Positions 48,386 through 58,398 of a stretch of DNA of 64,000 nucleotides are shown one piece after another. Position 1 is the first letter of the stretch. Every line of letters begins with the position of its first letter. Source of the stretch: Pseudomonas sp. GM21 (GTDB taxonomy: Bacteria > Pseudomonadota > Gammaproteobacteria > Pseudomonadales > Pseudomonadaceae); contig NZ_AKJS01000139.1 in NCBI RefSeq assembly GCF_000282215.1, positions 1-64,000 on the forward strand. Reading direction: 5' to 3'. The position numbers were made by a program, and so were the translations under genes. The notes beneath the pieces were generated by a model. The model was not told the origin of the DNA. It worked only from the letters and a program-made list of their open reading frames with translations, and ran no database searches.

Positions 48386-50164
48386 TCAGAACTGCGCAGC
48401 ATCCAGCAGGAACAGTGATTCACTACCGGCTTTCACCGACGCGCTCAACGAGTGAATGCGTGGCAGCAGGCGGGCGAAATAGAACCGCGCCGTACCCAAC
48501 TTGCTCGCGTAGAAATCGTCCTGCGTTTCTTTACCCAACGCGGCTTTGGCCATCAACGCCCACATGTAGGCGTAGGCGACGTAACCGAAGGTTTGCAGGT
48601 ACTCGACCGAAGCGGCGCCAATTTCATTCGGGTTGTTTTTCGCACGGTCCAGCACCCATGCAGTCAGTTCGTCGAGGGTGGTCACGGCGTCGTTCAGCGG
48701 CTTGGTGAACTCGGCGAGGCTGGCGTCGGCCGTCGCGGTGAAATGACGGATCTCGTCAGCGAACAGGTTGTAGAACGCCCCGCCGGTGCCGACGATCTTG
48801 CGCCCGACCAGGTCCAGCGCCTGAATGCCGTTGGTGCCTTCGTAGATCTGGGTGATACGCACGTCGCGCACCAGTTGCTCCTGGCCCCATTCACGGATGT
48901 AACCGTGGCCGCCGAACACTTGCTGGCCATGCACGGTGGTTTCCAGACCCAGGTCGGTCAGGAATGCCTTGGCTACCGGAGTCAGCAGCGCAACCAGGTC
49001 TTCTGCACGTTTGCGGGTGGTCGCGTCTTCGCTGAACTTGGCGGTGTCCAGCTGCATGGCCACGTAAGTCGAGAACGCACGGCCGCCTTCGTTCGAGGCT
49101 TTCATGGTCAACAGCATGCGACGCACGTCCGGGTGGACGATGATCGGGTCTGCGACTTTGTCTTTGTTTTGCGCGCCGGTCGGCGAACGGCTTTGCAGAC
49201 GGTCGCGAGCATATTCAACGGCGTTCTGATACGAGCGCTCGCCAGTCGCCAGGCCCTGGATACCGACACCCAGACGCTCGTAGTTCATCATGGTGAACAT
49301 CGCTGCCAGGCCTTTGTTCGGCTCGCCGACCAGGTAACCGACGGCTTCGTCGAAGTTCATCACACAGGTCGAAGATGCCTGGATGCCCATTTTGTGTTCG
49401 ATCGAACCGCAGTTCGCCGGGTTACGCGCGCCGAGGCTGCCATCGGCATTGACCATGAACTTCGGCACCAGGAACAGCGAAATGCCTTTCGGACCCGCAG
49501 GCGCGTCCGGCAGTTTGGCCAGCACCAGGTGAATGATGTTCTCGGTCAGGTCGTGCTCGCCACCGGTGATGAAGATCTTGGTGCCGCTGACTTTGTAGGA
49601 ACCGTCGGGCTGAGGTTCGGCCTTGGTGCGGATGATCCCAAGGTCAGTACCGGCGTGCGGCTCGGTCAGGCACATGGAACCGGCCCAGACGCCAGCGTAC
49701 ATGTTCGGCAGGTACGCGGCTTTCAGCTCTTCGCTGGCATGGGCGTTGATCGATAAGCAGGCGCCGGCGGTCAGCATCGGGTACAGACCGAACGACAGGC
49801 TGGCGGAGTTGACCATTTCTTCGACCTGCGCCGAAACAGCCTTGGGCATGCCCATGCCGCCGTAGGTCGGATCACCACCGACGCCAACCCAGCCACCTTC
49901 GGCATAAGTCTGATACGCCTGTGGGAAACCTGCCGGGGTGGTGACCGCACCGTCGGCCCAATGGCAACCTTCTTCGTCTGCCGCACGGCTCAAAGGTGCG
50001 ATGCTTTTGCTGGTGACCTTGCCGGCTTCTTCAAGAATGGCTTCGACGGTTTCCGCATCGACGGTATCGGCCAGTGCAGGCAGCTCGGCCCAGAGTTTGG
50101 CGACCTCGAAAACTTCATTGAGGACGAAGCGCATATCGCGCAGGGGAGCTTTGTAGTCAGCCAT
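48386..50164 (-). CDS. Acyl-CoA dehydrogenase, ~600-residue FadE type (copy A)
   Basis: This 592-residue flavoenzyme catalyses the first oxidation step of beta-oxidation. The family N-terminus [17 protein letters not shown] is followed by GVGGDPTYGGMGMP, the FAD/substrate region SMCLTEPHAGTDLG and [16 protein letters not shown]. The YEGTNGIQALDL motif holds the catalytic Glu, by analogy with medium-chain acyl-CoA dehydrogenase. It is the most divergent of three paralogues here (with 50354-52150 and 53703-55508). By position it would correspond to P. aeruginosa PA0508 (FadE2), from memory. Chain-length preference is unknown. Confidence 0.92.
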   Translation of the reverse strand: MADYKAPLRDMRFVLNEVFEVAKLWAELPALADTVDAETVEAILEEAGKVTSKSIAPLSRAADEEGCHWADGAVTTPAGFPQAYQTYAEGGWVGVGGDPTYGGMGMPKAVSAQVEEMVNSASLSFGLYPMLTAGACLSINAHASEELKAAYLPNMYAGVWAGSMCLTEPHAGTDLGIIRTKAEPQPDGSYKVSGTKIFITGGEHDLTENIIHLVLAKLPDAPAGPKGISLFLVPKFMVNADGSLGARNPANCGSIEHKMGIQASSTCVMNFDEAVGYLVGEPNKGLAAMFTMMNYERLGVGIQGLATGERSYQNAVEYARDRLQSRSPTGAQNKDKVADPIIVHPDVRRMLLTMKASNEGGRAFSTYVAMQLDTAKFSEDATTRKRAEDLVALLTPVAKAFLTDLGLETTVHGQQVFGGHGYIREWGQEQLVRDVRITQIYEGTNGIQALDLVGRKIVGTGGAFYNLFADEIRHFTATADASLAEFTKPLNDAVTTLDELTAWVLDRAKNNPNEIGAASVEYLQTFGYVAYAYMWALMAKAALGKETQDDFYASKLGTARFYFARLLPRIHSLSASVKAGSESLFLLDAAQF

Positions 50165-50310
50165 GGCAAACCTCGCAAGATCTAAACGGGTGATTCGTAG
50201 GAATGGTGTGTTCGTTGAGTCCGAGTGTAACCCAACAACTTTTGTGACACATAGGGTCAGCCCGTGACCATTTTGTAATGATTAGTCACCGACTATTCAG
50301 TCATTAAAAA

Positions 50311-50328
50311 ACTCGCAATTATGCGGGT
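50311..50328 (-). terminator. Weak terminator between acyl-CoA dehydrogenase copies B and A
   Basis: On the minus strand ACCCGC pairs with GCGAGT around ATAATT, followed by TTTTTAATG. It ends the 50354-52150 transcript. Confidence 0.65.
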
Positions 50329-50353
50329 CTCCTGTGTGACGGATTTTAAAAGA

Positions 50354-52150
50354 CTAAAGCGAAAACAACTCCGCTGGCAGCTTCATCAGACAATCGCTTC
50401 CCGCCTCGATGGCCGCCCGATGAGCGGCGGTGCGTGGCAGCAAACGCTTGAAGTAAAACTCGTTGGTCGCGAGCTTGCCCTGACAATAATCTGCATCAGC
50501 GCTACCCGCATCGAGCTGCGCCTGAGCCACCAGCGCCATGCGCAGCCACAGATAGCCGAGGATGATGTAACCGCTGTACATCAAATAATCCACGGATGCC
50601 GCACCGACTTCGTCGGCATTCTTCATCGCTGCCATGCCAACGTTGGTGGTCACCTCGCCCCACTGCTGATTCAGCGTGTTGAGTTGCGCCACGTAGCTGG
50701 CGAGCTGCGGGTGCCCGGCGTTCGCCGCGCAGAACTTATGCACGATTTTGGTGAAGCCGCGCAGCAGCTTGCCCTGACTGCCGAGCACTTTGCGTCCGAG
50801 CAAGTCCAGCGCCTGAATACCGTTGGTACCTTCGTAGATCGGGGCGATCCGGCAATCGCGAACCAACTGCTCCATGCCCCACTCACGTATGAACCCGTGC
50901 CCGCCAAACACCTGCATGCCGTGATTGGTCACTTCCAGCCCGGTGTCGGTCATGAAGGCTTTGCAGATCGGCGTCAGAAACGCCAACAGGTCTTCGGCGT
51001 CCTGACGCGCGGTTTCATCCGGACTCAGATGCGCCACGTCCAGCAGTTGCGCCGTGAAATAGGTCAGCGCGCGGTTGCCCTCGTTGAAGGCTTTCATGGT
51101 CAACAACATCCGGCGCACGTCAGGATGAACGATGATCGGGTCGGCGGCTTTTTCCGGCGCTTTCGCCCCGGTCAGCGAACGCATTTGCAGGCGGTCGTTG
51201 GCGTACTTGATCGCGCCCTGAAAGCTTGCTTCCCCAAGACACAGCCCTTGCATCCCGGTGCCAAGGCGCGCGTGGTTCATCATGGTGAACATGCAGTTCA
51301 AGCCCTTGTTCGGCTCACCGATCAAGAAACCTTTGGCGCTATCGAAGTTCAGTACGCAGGTCGCCGAAGCCTTGATGCCCATTTTGTGTTCGATCGAACC
51401 GCAGGAAACGCCATTGCGCTCGCCCGCCTCTCCCTCGGCATCGGGCAAGAACTTGGGCACGATAAACAGCGAAATGCCCTTGGTACCGGCCGGTGCGTCC
51501 GGCAGTTTTGCCAGCACCAGATGAATGATGTTGTCACTCATGTCGTGCTCGCCGGCCGAGATGAAAATCTTGCTGCCGGAGATTGCGTAGCTGCCATCGG
51601 CTGAAGGCACGGCGCGGGTCTTGATCATGCCCAGGTCGGTGCCGCAATGGGCTTCAGTCAGGCACATGGTGCCGGTCCATTGGCCGGCGGTGAGTTTGCT
51701 CAGGTAGGTGTTTTTCTGTTCTTCGGTGCCGTGGGCGTGGATCGCCGACATAGCGCCGTGGGTCAGCCCCGGATACATGCCCCAGGACGTGTTGCTGGAG
51801 CCGACCATCTCGCCGATCACCAGCCCCAGCGAACTCGGCAGGCCTTGGCCGCCGTACGTCGGATCCGCCGCCAGACCATGCCAGCCGCCCTCCACGTATT
51901 GTGCGAAAGCCTGTTTAAAACCTGTAGGCGTTGTCACCACGCCATTGTCGAAATGGCAGCCCTCTTCGTCACCGCTGCGATTCAGCGGGGCCAGAACGCT
52001 CTCACAGAATTTCGCGCCTTCTTCGAGGATCGCATTGACCATGTCCGGGCTGGCGTCAGTGGCGCCCAGCGCAGCATAGCTGCTGTGGAAATCAAAGACG
52101 TGGTCGATCAGAAAGCGCATGTCGCGCAGGGGAGCTTTGTACTCAGGCAT
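50354..52150 (-). CDS. Acyl-CoA dehydrogenase, ~600-residue FadE type (copy B)
   Basis: This 598-residue paralogue starts at ATG 52150 (MPEYKAPLRDMRFLIDHVFD); the open frame extends 19 codons upstream but the family start is clear. It has [46 protein letters not shown], and the catalytic-Glu motif [16 protein letters not shown]. It differs from copy C mainly at the C-terminus. It has its own terminator and lies downstream of the diguanylate cyclase gene with a 90-bp gap, so may be cotranscribed with it. Confidence 0.92.
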   Translation of the reverse strand: MPEYKAPLRDMRFLIDHVFDFHSSYAALGATDASPDMVNAILEEGAKFCESVLAPLNRSGDEEGCHFDNGVVTTPTGFKQAFAQYVEGGWHGLAADPTYGGQGLPSSLGLVIGEMVGSSNTSWGMYPGLTHGAMSAIHAHGTEEQKNTYLSKLTAGQWTGTMCLTEAHCGTDLGMIKTRAVPSADGSYAISGSKIFISAGEHDMSDNIIHLVLAKLPDAPAGTKGISLFIVPKFLPDAEGEAGERNGVSCGSIEHKMGIKASATCVLNFDSAKGFLIGEPNKGLNCMFTMMNHARLGTGMQGLCLGEASFQGAIKYANDRLQMRSLTGAKAPEKAADPIIVHPDVRRMLLTMKAFNEGNRALTYFTAQLLDVAHLSPDETARQDAEDLLAFLTPICKAFMTDTGLEVTNHGMQVFGGHGFIREWGMEQLVRDCRIAPIYEGTNGIQALDLLGRKVLGSQGKLLRGFTKIVHKFCAANAGHPQLASYVAQLNTLNQQWGEVTTNVGMAAMKNADEVGAASVDYLMYSGYIILGYLWLRMALVAQAQLDAGSADADYCQGKLATNEFYFKRLLPRTAAHRAAIEAGSDCLMKLPAELFSL

Positions 52151-52240
52151 GGTCGTTTCTCCGTCAGCAGATGCTTCAAACCTACTGCCGCCCACCACGC
52201 CCCACAATCACAGTCCAGACGCTGAATGCGCCATCATCAC

Positions 52241-53566
52241 TCAACCCGCGGCGGCCTCCATGCGCACCGCGCCACGGCGCGTCTTACCGAACGCCACCAC
52301 GCAGTTCCGCCCGGCGCCCTTGGCGTTGTAGAGCGCTTCGTCCGCAGACTTGAGGACTTTTTCGGGCGTCCGTTGCTCCATGCGTTCGGCGACACCGATG
52401 CTGACCGTGACCGACACACTGGATGCGCCCGCACCCGAGCGACGCTGGCGACCTTGCTGGTCGTCCTGAGGCCGGTTGTCCTGATTGCGCAGCTGAATAT
52501 TGTAGGTGGCGATGGATTCGCGGATGACTTCCAGGTGCGGCATACATTCTTCGAGTGTCTTGCCCGCGAACACCAGCGCAAACTCCTCACCGCCATAGCG
52601 ATACGCCCTACCGCCGCCGCCGATTTTCGACAGTTTGCTGGCGACCAGTCGCAGCACCTGGTCACCGACATCGTGACCGTGGGTGTCGTTGAATTTCTTG
52701 AAGTGATCGACGTCGCTCATGGCCAGCACATAATTGCGTCCCAACCGTTGCATCCGTTCGTTCAAGGCGCGACGGCCCGGCAAGCCGGTGAGTTCGTCGC
52801 GGAAGGCCATTTGATAGGCCTCGTGGGCGACCGCTGCAGCAATCATCAACATCACCTGACTGCACATGATGTTGAGGGTAAACGGAAGAATGAAGGTTTT
52901 CGGCAGCGCCCAGAACAACCCGAGCAAACCAACCAACTGAGCCGCATGCAACGGGCGCGGGTTGCGCCAGTATTGCCAACTCAACAGCAAGAAAGAAGCG
53001 ATGAACACCGGATAGGACAGCTGGATCAGGCTCATCCAGGCGCCATGCAGCGCCGGCCAGCGGATTTCCGACAGCCACACCAACAAAGCCTGTGGGTAAC
53101 TTTGCTCCAGCGCCAGCGCCACACTGCCAACGGCCAACAACACAGCGAAGCGCGCCACCATGTCCTGAAACAGGTGGGTGCGTTCTTGCCAGGCGGCGAA
53201 CACGCCGAACATCAGCGGCAGCAACAGGCAACACAAATGGAACACCACGGCGGCGTCATCACGGACTTTGCCGTTGTCGCGGTAATAATCAGTCTGGGTA
53301 TCGAGCAAAAAGTAGGCGATGTACACCGTGGCCATCAGAAACAGCTCTCGCTGCCGTCGGTACACCGCGCAGTACGCACCGCCGAGCAATAGCACCAGCG
53401 TCGGTAGCACGTTGAACAGCGAGGTGAAGAAAACGTTGAGGTCCTTGATGTAGGCAGCCGCAAGTCCCGCAAGTAAGAGCAGTAACGACGGTAGGAAATG
53501 GCTGAAACGTACAGCGGAAGAACGCGGCAAGGGTAAAGCTCCGACCGTCATGACAATAGATGGCAT
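52241..53566 (-). CDS. Membrane diguanylate cyclase (GGDEF)
   Basis: This protein of about 441 residues has an N-terminal half with seven or eight hydrophobic segments (for example FLPSLLLLLAGLAAAYI, LFNVLPTLVLLLGGAYC and LLLPLMFGVFAAW). The C-terminal GGDEF domain has the intact active motif YRYGGEEFALVF. ELTGLPGRRALNERM begins the domain and AMSDVDHFKKFNDTHGHDVG holds the metal site. It makes c-di-GMP. I chose ATG 53566 (MPSIVMTV) with TAGGTGG upstream; GTG 53575 and ATG 53551 are alternatives. No EAL domain is present. It is inserted between two acyl-CoA dehydrogenase genes. Confidence 0.9.
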   Translation of the reverse strand: MPSIVMTVGALPLPRSSAVRFSHFLPSLLLLLAGLAAAYIKDLNVFFTSLFNVLPTLVLLLGGAYCAVYRRQRELFLMATVYIAYFLLDTQTDYYRDNGKVRDDAAVVFHLCCLLLPLMFGVFAAWQERTHLFQDMVARFAVLLAVGSVALALEQSYPQALLVWLSEIRWPALHGAWMSLIQLSYPVFIASFLLLSWQYWRNPRPLHAAQLVGLLGLFWALPKTFILPFTLNIMCSQVMLMIAAAVAHEAYQMAFRDELTGLPGRRALNERMQRLGRNYVLAMSDVDHFKKFNDTHGHDVGDQVLRLVASKLSKIGGGGRAYRYGGEEFALVFAGKTLEECMPHLEVIRESIATYNIQLRNQDNRPQDDQQGRQRRSGAGASSVSVTVSIGVAERMEQRTPEKVLKSADEALYNAKGAGRNCVVAFGKTRRGAVRMEAAAG

Positions 53567-53648
53567 TGTGCCCACCTACTGTAACGGCAGAAACTCCGAC
53601 TTACTGAGCGTTTTGGCAGGTTTTTTTAGCGGTTGCAGTAAAGCAAAA

Positions 53649-53684
53649 AAAAAACCGCCACTCCCCAAGGAGCAGCGGTTTTTT
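53649..53684 (-). terminator. Terminator after acyl-CoA dehydrogenase copy C
   Basis: AAAACCGC and CTCC pair with GGAG and GCGGTTTT (loop CCAA), with T-runs on both strands. It ends the 53703-55508 transcript ahead of the cyclase promoter region. Confidence 0.85.
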
Positions 53685-53702
53685 GAAGGACTGCGTTAAG
53701 GC

Positions 53703-55508
53703 TTAGTAGCCCAGGTCGAAGTTTTCTTCTTTCATGTCCATCAGGTTGTTGGCGCCCGACAGCATGGTTGCAACGTGAGTACGGGTACGCGGCAGGATGC
53801 GCTGGAAGTAGAAACGCGCAGTCTGCAACTTGGCGGTGTAGAACGCCTCTTCGGAAGTGCCGGCAGCCAGTTTTTCGGCTGCCAGACGCGCCATGTCAGC
53901 CCAGAAGTAGGCCAGGCAGGCGTAACCGGAGTACATCAGGTAATCCACGGAGGCCGCGCCGACTTCTTCGCGGTCTTTCATGGCAGCCATACCGACCTTC
54001 ATGGTCAGTTCGCCCCATTCTTTGTTCAGTGCAGCCAACGGTGCGACGAATTCTTGAACGCCTTCGTTGCCTTCGTTGGTCTGGCAGAACTTGTGGACGA
54101 TCTTGGTGAAGCCTTTCAAAGCTTCGCCTTGAGTCATCAACACTTTACGGCCCAGCAGGTCGAGTGCCTGAATACCGGTAGTGCCTTCGTACAGCATCGA
54201 AATGCGGCTATCGCGAACGTTCTGCTCCATGCCCCACTCGGCGATGAAGCCGTGGCCACCGTAGATTTGTACGCCGTGGTTGGCGGACTCAAAACCGACT
54301 TCAGTCATGAAGGCTTTGGCGATTGGTGTCATGAAGGCCAGCAGTGCATCGGCTTTCTTCTTCTCTTCTTCGTCCACGCCGTACTTGACGATGTCAACTT
54401 GCTTGGCCGTGAAGTAAACCATCGCACGGTTGCCTTCGGCGAATGCCTTCATGGTCAACAGCATGCGACGTACGTCTGGGTGAACGATGATCGGGTCAGC
54501 TGCCTTTTCCGGCGCTTTCGGGCCAGTCAGCGAACGCATTTGCAGGCGATCACGAGCGTATTTCAGGCCGCCCTGGAAGCCGATTTCAGCGTGAGCCAGG
54601 CCTTGCAGCGCGGTGCCCAGACGTGCGGTGTTCATAAAGGTGAACATGCAGTTCAGGCCTTTGTTCGCCGGGCCGATCAGGAAACCGGTGGCCGCGTCGA
54701 AGTTCATCACGCAAGTGGCGTTACCGTGGATGCCCATCTTGTGTTCCAGGGAACCACAGCTCACAGCGTTGCGTGCGCCGATCGAACCGTCCGCGTTCGG
54801 CATGAACTTCGGCACGATGAACAGCGAAATGCCTTTGGTGCCAGCCGGAGCATCCGGCAGGCGGGCCAGTACGATGTGGACGATGTTGTCGGCCATGTCG
54901 TGTTCGCCGGCCGAGATGAAGATCTTGGTGCCGGAGACTTTGTAGGAGCCGTCAGCCTGAGGCTCGGCCTTGGTGCGCAACATGCCCAGGTCAGTGCCGC
55001 AGTGCGGTTCGGTCAGGCACATGGTGCCGGTCCACTCACCGGAAACCAGTTTGGTCAGGTAAGCCTCTTGCTGCTCAGGCGTACCGTGCTCGGAAATGGT
55101 GTTCATCGCGCCATGGGACAGGCCTGGGTACATGCCCCACGACCAGTTGGCTTCGCCAACCATTTCGCTGACTGCCAGACCCAGAGACTCCGGCAGGCCT
55201 TGGCCACCGTGCTCTACGTCGTGGGCCAGGCTTGGCCAGCCGCCTTCAACGAATTGCTTGTAGGCTTCTTTGAAGCCAGTCGGGGTTTTAACACCGGACT
55301 CGCTCCAGGTGCAGCCTTCGGTGTCACCCACGCGGTTCAGCGGGGCCAGTACCTGCTCACAAAACTTGGCGCCTTCCTCAAGGATGGCGTCAACCATGTC
55401 TGGAGTTGCGTCCGCGCAAGCCGGAAGGCTCTGATAATGCGCTTCGTAGCCGAGCAATTCGTCACGAACGAAGCGAATATCACGCAAGGGGGCCTTGTAG
55501 TCAGGCAT
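53703..55508 (-). CDS. Acyl-CoA dehydrogenase, ~600-residue FadE type (copy C)
   Basis: This 601-residue enzyme has [20 protein letters not shown] at the start, [53 protein letters not shown] and the catalytic-Glu motif [16 protein letters not shown]. It is next to the bio cluster, matching the position of P. aeruginosa PA0506 (FadE1, long-chain), from memory. Its promoter region carries two PsrA-type boxes, so fatty-acid-responsive repression is likely. A terminator follows. Confidence 0.93.
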   Translation of the reverse strand: MPDYKAPLRDIRFVRDELLGYEAHYQSLPACADATPDMVDAILEEGAKFCEQVLAPLNRVGDTEGCTWSESGVKTPTGFKEAYKQFVEGGWPSLAHDVEHGGQGLPESLGLAVSEMVGEANWSWGMYPGLSHGAMNTISEHGTPEQQEAYLTKLVSGEWTGTMCLTEPHCGTDLGMLRTKAEPQADGSYKVSGTKIFISAGEHDMADNIVHIVLARLPDAPAGTKGISLFIVPKFMPNADGSIGARNAVSCGSLEHKMGIHGNATCVMNFDAATGFLIGPANKGLNCMFTFMNTARLGTALQGLAHAEIGFQGGLKYARDRLQMRSLTGPKAPEKAADPIIVHPDVRRMLLTMKAFAEGNRAMVYFTAKQVDIVKYGVDEEEKKKADALLAFMTPIAKAFMTEVGFESANHGVQIYGGHGFIAEWGMEQNVRDSRISMLYEGTTGIQALDLLGRKVLMTQGEALKGFTKIVHKFCQTNEGNEGVQEFVAPLAALNKEWGELTMKVGMAAMKDREEVGAASVDYLMYSGYACLAYFWADMARLAAEKLAAGTSEEAFYTAKLQTARFYFQRILPRTRTHVATMLSGANNLMDMKEENFDLGY

Positions 55509-55569
55509 AGCGAAAAACCTCTGCTGATGTAACCGGGGATGAACGACCGCGTCGAATTGTCGCTGCGAT

Positions 55570-55613
55570 CAAACAGTTGTTTGAAACATACGTTTACGCC
55601 CAAATCTTGTCAA
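55570..55613 (-). promoter_or_regulatory. Promoter with tandem PsrA-type boxes for acyl-CoA dehydrogenase C
   Basis: On the minus strand TTGACA (55613-55608), a 17-bp spacer and TATGTT (55590-55585) form a good sigma70 promoter 77 bp before the ATG. CAAAC-AGTT-GTTTG (55570-55583) is a perfect match to the published PsrA motif (G/C)AAAC-N2/4-GTTT(G/C). GAAAC-ATAC-GTTTA (55583-55596) matches with one mismatch and covers the -10. Confidence 0.65.
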
Positions 55614-55734
55614 GCATCGATCTTTAGCCGTTTGTCATCACCTCACCGATCTATCGGACACGCAGCAGTACACCACCGTTGAACAAACAAGGTGCTGTGT
55701 AGAAAAGATTAGTTGAGGGATAAGGACTTACACA

Positions 55735-55761
55735 GAAAAACGCCGCGAACAGTCGCGGCGT
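55735..55761 (-). terminator. Terminator of the small motility-like gene
   Basis: On the minus strand ACGCCGCGA pairs with TCGCGGCGT around a 4-nt loop and runs into TTTTT, 23 bp after the stop at 55784. Confidence 0.92.
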
Positions 55762-55783
55762 CAATGGAGCATTCAGCGAGGGT

Positions 55784-56080
55784 TCAAGCGAATGTGTCGA
55801 TCAACGTTCCGAGCATTTCATCCGAAGCCTTGGCCACTTTGGCACCCGCTTCAATCTGAAGTTTACCTTGGGCCATGTCGATTACATGGCTGGCCAAGTC
55901 GGATAGCTGACTGCGGTCAACCGAACGCAAGCGATCCACCTGAGCCTCGGAAGACTGGCTGGTCACTGATCGCTCGATGGTAATGTTGGCGATCTGCCCG
56001 GACGCTTGATCAACGCGGTTCTGCCCTGAATGAATAGTACTCAGACCAGCATAAAAAGCGGTGTTTCCTGAGATTTGCAT
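55784..56080 (-). CDS. Small putative motility protein (YjfB-like)
   Basis: This 98-residue protein begins MQISGNTAFYAGLSTIHSGQ and continues NRVDQASGQIANITI, which resembles the N-terminal helix of flagellar rod/hook-type proteins. A heptad-rich second half (VDRLRSVDRSQLSDLASHVI) follows. It has no signal peptide. The family is known as putative motility protein YjfB; similar genes lie between bioD and the acyl-CoA dehydrogenase genes in other pseudomonads. Function is unknown, and it is not near flagellar genes here. Confidence 0.65.
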   Translation of the reverse strand: MQISGNTAFYAGLSTIHSGQNRVDQASGQIANITIERSVTSQSSEAQVDRLRSVDRSQLSDLASHVIDMAQGKLQIEAGAKVAKASDEMLGTLIDTFA

Positions 56081-56184
56081 GGGAAGAGACGTCCTGGAGG
56101 ATCAATAGTGAGCATTGAATCAGACATGATGGCAAAAGGCCCGTCAAAAACACTAATGGCATAGTGCCTTGCCATAGAGAAAAC

Positions 56185-56865
56185 CTAGTCCAGCAAATCC
56201 AGCTGCAAATGTTCCGCCACGGATTCTGCCGTCACCAATTTGAGTTTCGGTACGCGCCCAAGGCAGGGCGCTGGAATACGCTCGGCGAGCGTCGCAAGGT
56301 TCTCTTCCAGGCGCGAAGTCTTGGGATCAATGATATTGGCGACCCAGCCTGCCAACTGTAGTCCATCCCGGGCAATTGCCTCGGCCGTCAACAGAGCATG
56401 GTTGATGCAGCCCAACCGCACACCGACCACCAGAATCACCGGCAAACCCAGCGCTATCGCCAGGTCAGACAGATTGGCCTGATCCGCCAATGGCACGCGC
56501 CAGCCGCCCGCCCCTTCGATCAAGGTGAAATCCGCCTGCAAATCGAGAATCTCGCGCATGGGCGCCAACAGTGATTGCACCGTCAATGCCACTCCGGCCT
56601 CCCTCGCGGCCAGGTGCGGGGCGATGGCCGGCTCGAACGCGACCGGGTTGACCTGGGCATACGTCAACGGCAGTGAGCACTCGGCCAACAGCGCCAGCGC
56701 ATCGGCGTTACGCAACCCCTTGGGTGTCACATCGCAGCCAGAGGCCACCGGTTTTCCCGCCGCCGTGCTCAAACCCGCCGAGCGCGCGGCATGCAACAAA
56801 CCAGCGGCAACGGTGGTCTTGCCGACGTCAGTGTCAGTCCCGGTGATGAAATAGGCTGCGCTCAT
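56185..56865 (-). CDS. bioD: Dethiobiotin synthetase
   Basis: This 226-residue ATP-dependent carboxylase closes the ureido ring of dethiobiotin. It has [21 protein letters not shown] (Walker A) and the conserved Lys of [18 protein letters not shown] is the second signature. It is the last gene of bioB-F-H-C-D, with 4-bp overlap with bioC. Confidence 0.95.
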   Translation of the reverse strand: MSAAYFITGTDTDVGKTTVAAGLLHAARSAGLSTAAGKPVASGCDVTPKGLRNADALALLAECSLPLTYAQVNPVAFEPAIAPHLAAREAGVALTVQSLLAPMREILDLQADFTLIEGAGGWRVPLADQANLSDLAIALGLPVILVVGVRLGCINHALLTAEAIARDGLQLAGWVANIIDPKTSRLEENLATLAERIPAPCLGRVPKLKLVTAESVAEHLQLDLLD

Positions 56866-57674
56866 ATAGGTTTCTCCAACACGGCGTAAACCACCTGGTA
56901 AGTCGCTGGCAATCCCTCGGCCTGACGAAATTGCTCATAAGACTCGATCAAGCCAAGGATCCGCGCCCGCCCCGTCAAACCACCCGGTCGTCCAGGGTTC
57001 AGGTTGTGCGCACCCAATGCCTTGAGTTCATGAGTCAGGCTACGCACATCCGGGTAGTGCAACACATGTGGATGCGTTTGCAGGCTGAGAGTTCTCAAGC
57101 CACTGGCCGCACATAATTGCTGATAAACACCCAACTCGCGGAAACGGTTGACGTGCACCATGCCATCCACCTGACGCCAACTGTCACGCAACTCAAACAA
57201 CGTCCCTACACATAGACTAGCAAACGCGAAAATCCCGCCCGGTTTCAGCACCCGATACGCTTCGCTAAGCACCGATTCAAAATCCGCACACCACTGCACG
57301 GCAAGGCTGGAGAAGATCAAATCGCAGGTCGAATCCTGCAGCGGCAGCCGCTCCGCATCGCCCGCGATGAAATGGTTGGCACCACCCAATGGACGGGCGT
57401 GATTGAGCATGCCTTCGGCGATGTCGAGGGCGACACCTTGACCGGTCGGAAAACGTTCACCCAGCGCGCGACTGAAATAGCCGGTGCCGCAGCCCAGGTC
57501 CAGCCAGCGACCGGGGACAAAATCAGCCGGCAAACGACTCAACAACTGGCTGCCGACATCACGCTGCAATTCAGCGACGCTGTCGTAACTCGCCGCTGCG
57601 CGAGAAAAGGACGCGGCCACCTGGCGCTTGTCGGGCAAACCGCCAGGCAAGTTGGGAAGGGATAAATCAGTCAT
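56862..57674 (-). CDS. bioC: Malonyl-ACP O-methyltransferase BioC
   Basis: This 270-residue SAM methyltransferase methylates malonyl-ACP to start pimeloyl synthesis. The SAM motif [15 protein letters not shown] and post-motif [10 protein letters not shown] are visible. ATG 57674 ([20 protein letters not shown]) is chosen since it lies in the 8-bp overlap with bioH; the frame opens 28 codons earlier inside bioH. It is coupled to bioH and bioD. Confidence 0.94.
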   Translation of the reverse strand: MTDLSLPNLPGGLPDKRQVAASFSRAAASYDSVAELQRDVGSQLLSRLPADFVPGRWLDLGCGTGYFSRALGERFPTGQGVALDIAEGMLNHARPLGGANHFIAGDAERLPLQDSTCDLIFSSLAVQWCADFESVLSEAYRVLKPGGIFAFASLCVGTLFELRDSWRQVDGMVHVNRFRELGVYQQLCAASGLRTLSLQTHPHVLHYPDVRSLTHELKALGAHNLNPGRPGGLTGRARILGLIESYEQFRQAEGLPATYQVVYAVLEKPI

Positions 57675-58398
57675 CACCGGACTCGTGCAAAAAGGCCTGA
57701 ATCGCCCCCGCCACACCGTGGGGGTCTTCCAGAAGAAACGCGTGACCGGCCTGTTCAATCAGACCGATTTCGACATCAGGCAGCAACGCCAGCAAGTCCC
57801 CTGCCGCTTCGGCCGGGACCAGGCCGTCAAGGCCGGCGAACAGATGCAGTTGCGGACCGCGGAACGCCTGCAAGGCTTGGCGAGTGTCCAGTTGTGCAAG
57901 CACTTCCAGTCCACTCATCAACACGGACACAGAAGCCTGAGGCGCCCCACCGAGCAATAGCCGCGACAACCCGCGCGGGTCCTGCGCGCCTTGGGCACAC
58001 AGCAACGAAAACCGCTTCAACGTCATACGTGGATCAGCCTTGCAGCCGGCCAGAAACGCATCGAAGGTCTCGGCGGGCATCGCGTTTGGCCATTGCTCAT
58101 GGGCAACAAAAGAGGCACTACTCGCCAGGGTCAGCAAGCCGCAGCAACGATCACCCCGACGTGCCGCCAACTCGGTCGCCAGCATGCCGCCCAAGGACCA
58201 GCCACCGAGCCAGGCATCCTGCGGCACTGTCGAATCGAGCTCTTCGAGCCACTCTTGGGGATCGCTCGACTCCAGTTCCGGCAACGGCTCGATCTCGACT
58301 CGCAGATGCTCATCCAGTCCCTGCAAGGCCGCCGCCAAAGGTTCCAGCGGCGAAATCCCGAGACCCCAACCGGGCAACAGAATCAGTCGATCACGCAT
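57667..58398 (-). CDS. bioH: Pimeloyl-ACP methyl ester esterase BioH
   Basis: This 243-residue alpha/beta-hydrolase removes the methyl group placed by BioC once pimeloyl-ACP is complete. The nucleophile Ser is in [12 protein letters not shown], the Asp in [12 protein letters not shown] and the His in [20 protein letters not shown] forms the oxyanion loop. It is somewhat shorter than E. coli BioH (256). It overlaps bioF by 8 bp and bioC by 8 bp. Confidence 0.93.
   Translation of the reverse strand: MRDRLILLPGWGLGISPLEPLAAALQGLDEHLRVEIEPLPELESSDPQEWLEELDSTVPQDAWLGGWSLGGMLATELAARRGDRCCGLLTLASSASFVAHEQWPNAMPAETFDAFLAGCKADPRMTLKRFSLLCAQGAQDPRGLSRLLLGGAPQASVSVLMSGLEVLAQLDTRQALQAFRGPQLHLFAGLDGLVPAEAAGDLLALLPDVEIGLIEQAGHAFLLEDPHGVAGAIQAFLHESGDD

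Noticed and set aside
53775-55532. A 585-codon plus-strand open frame opposite acyl-CoA dehydrogenase C
   Set aside because: Similar mirror frames occur opposite copies A and B, as expected from shared codon bias; the minus strand encodes the full enzyme.
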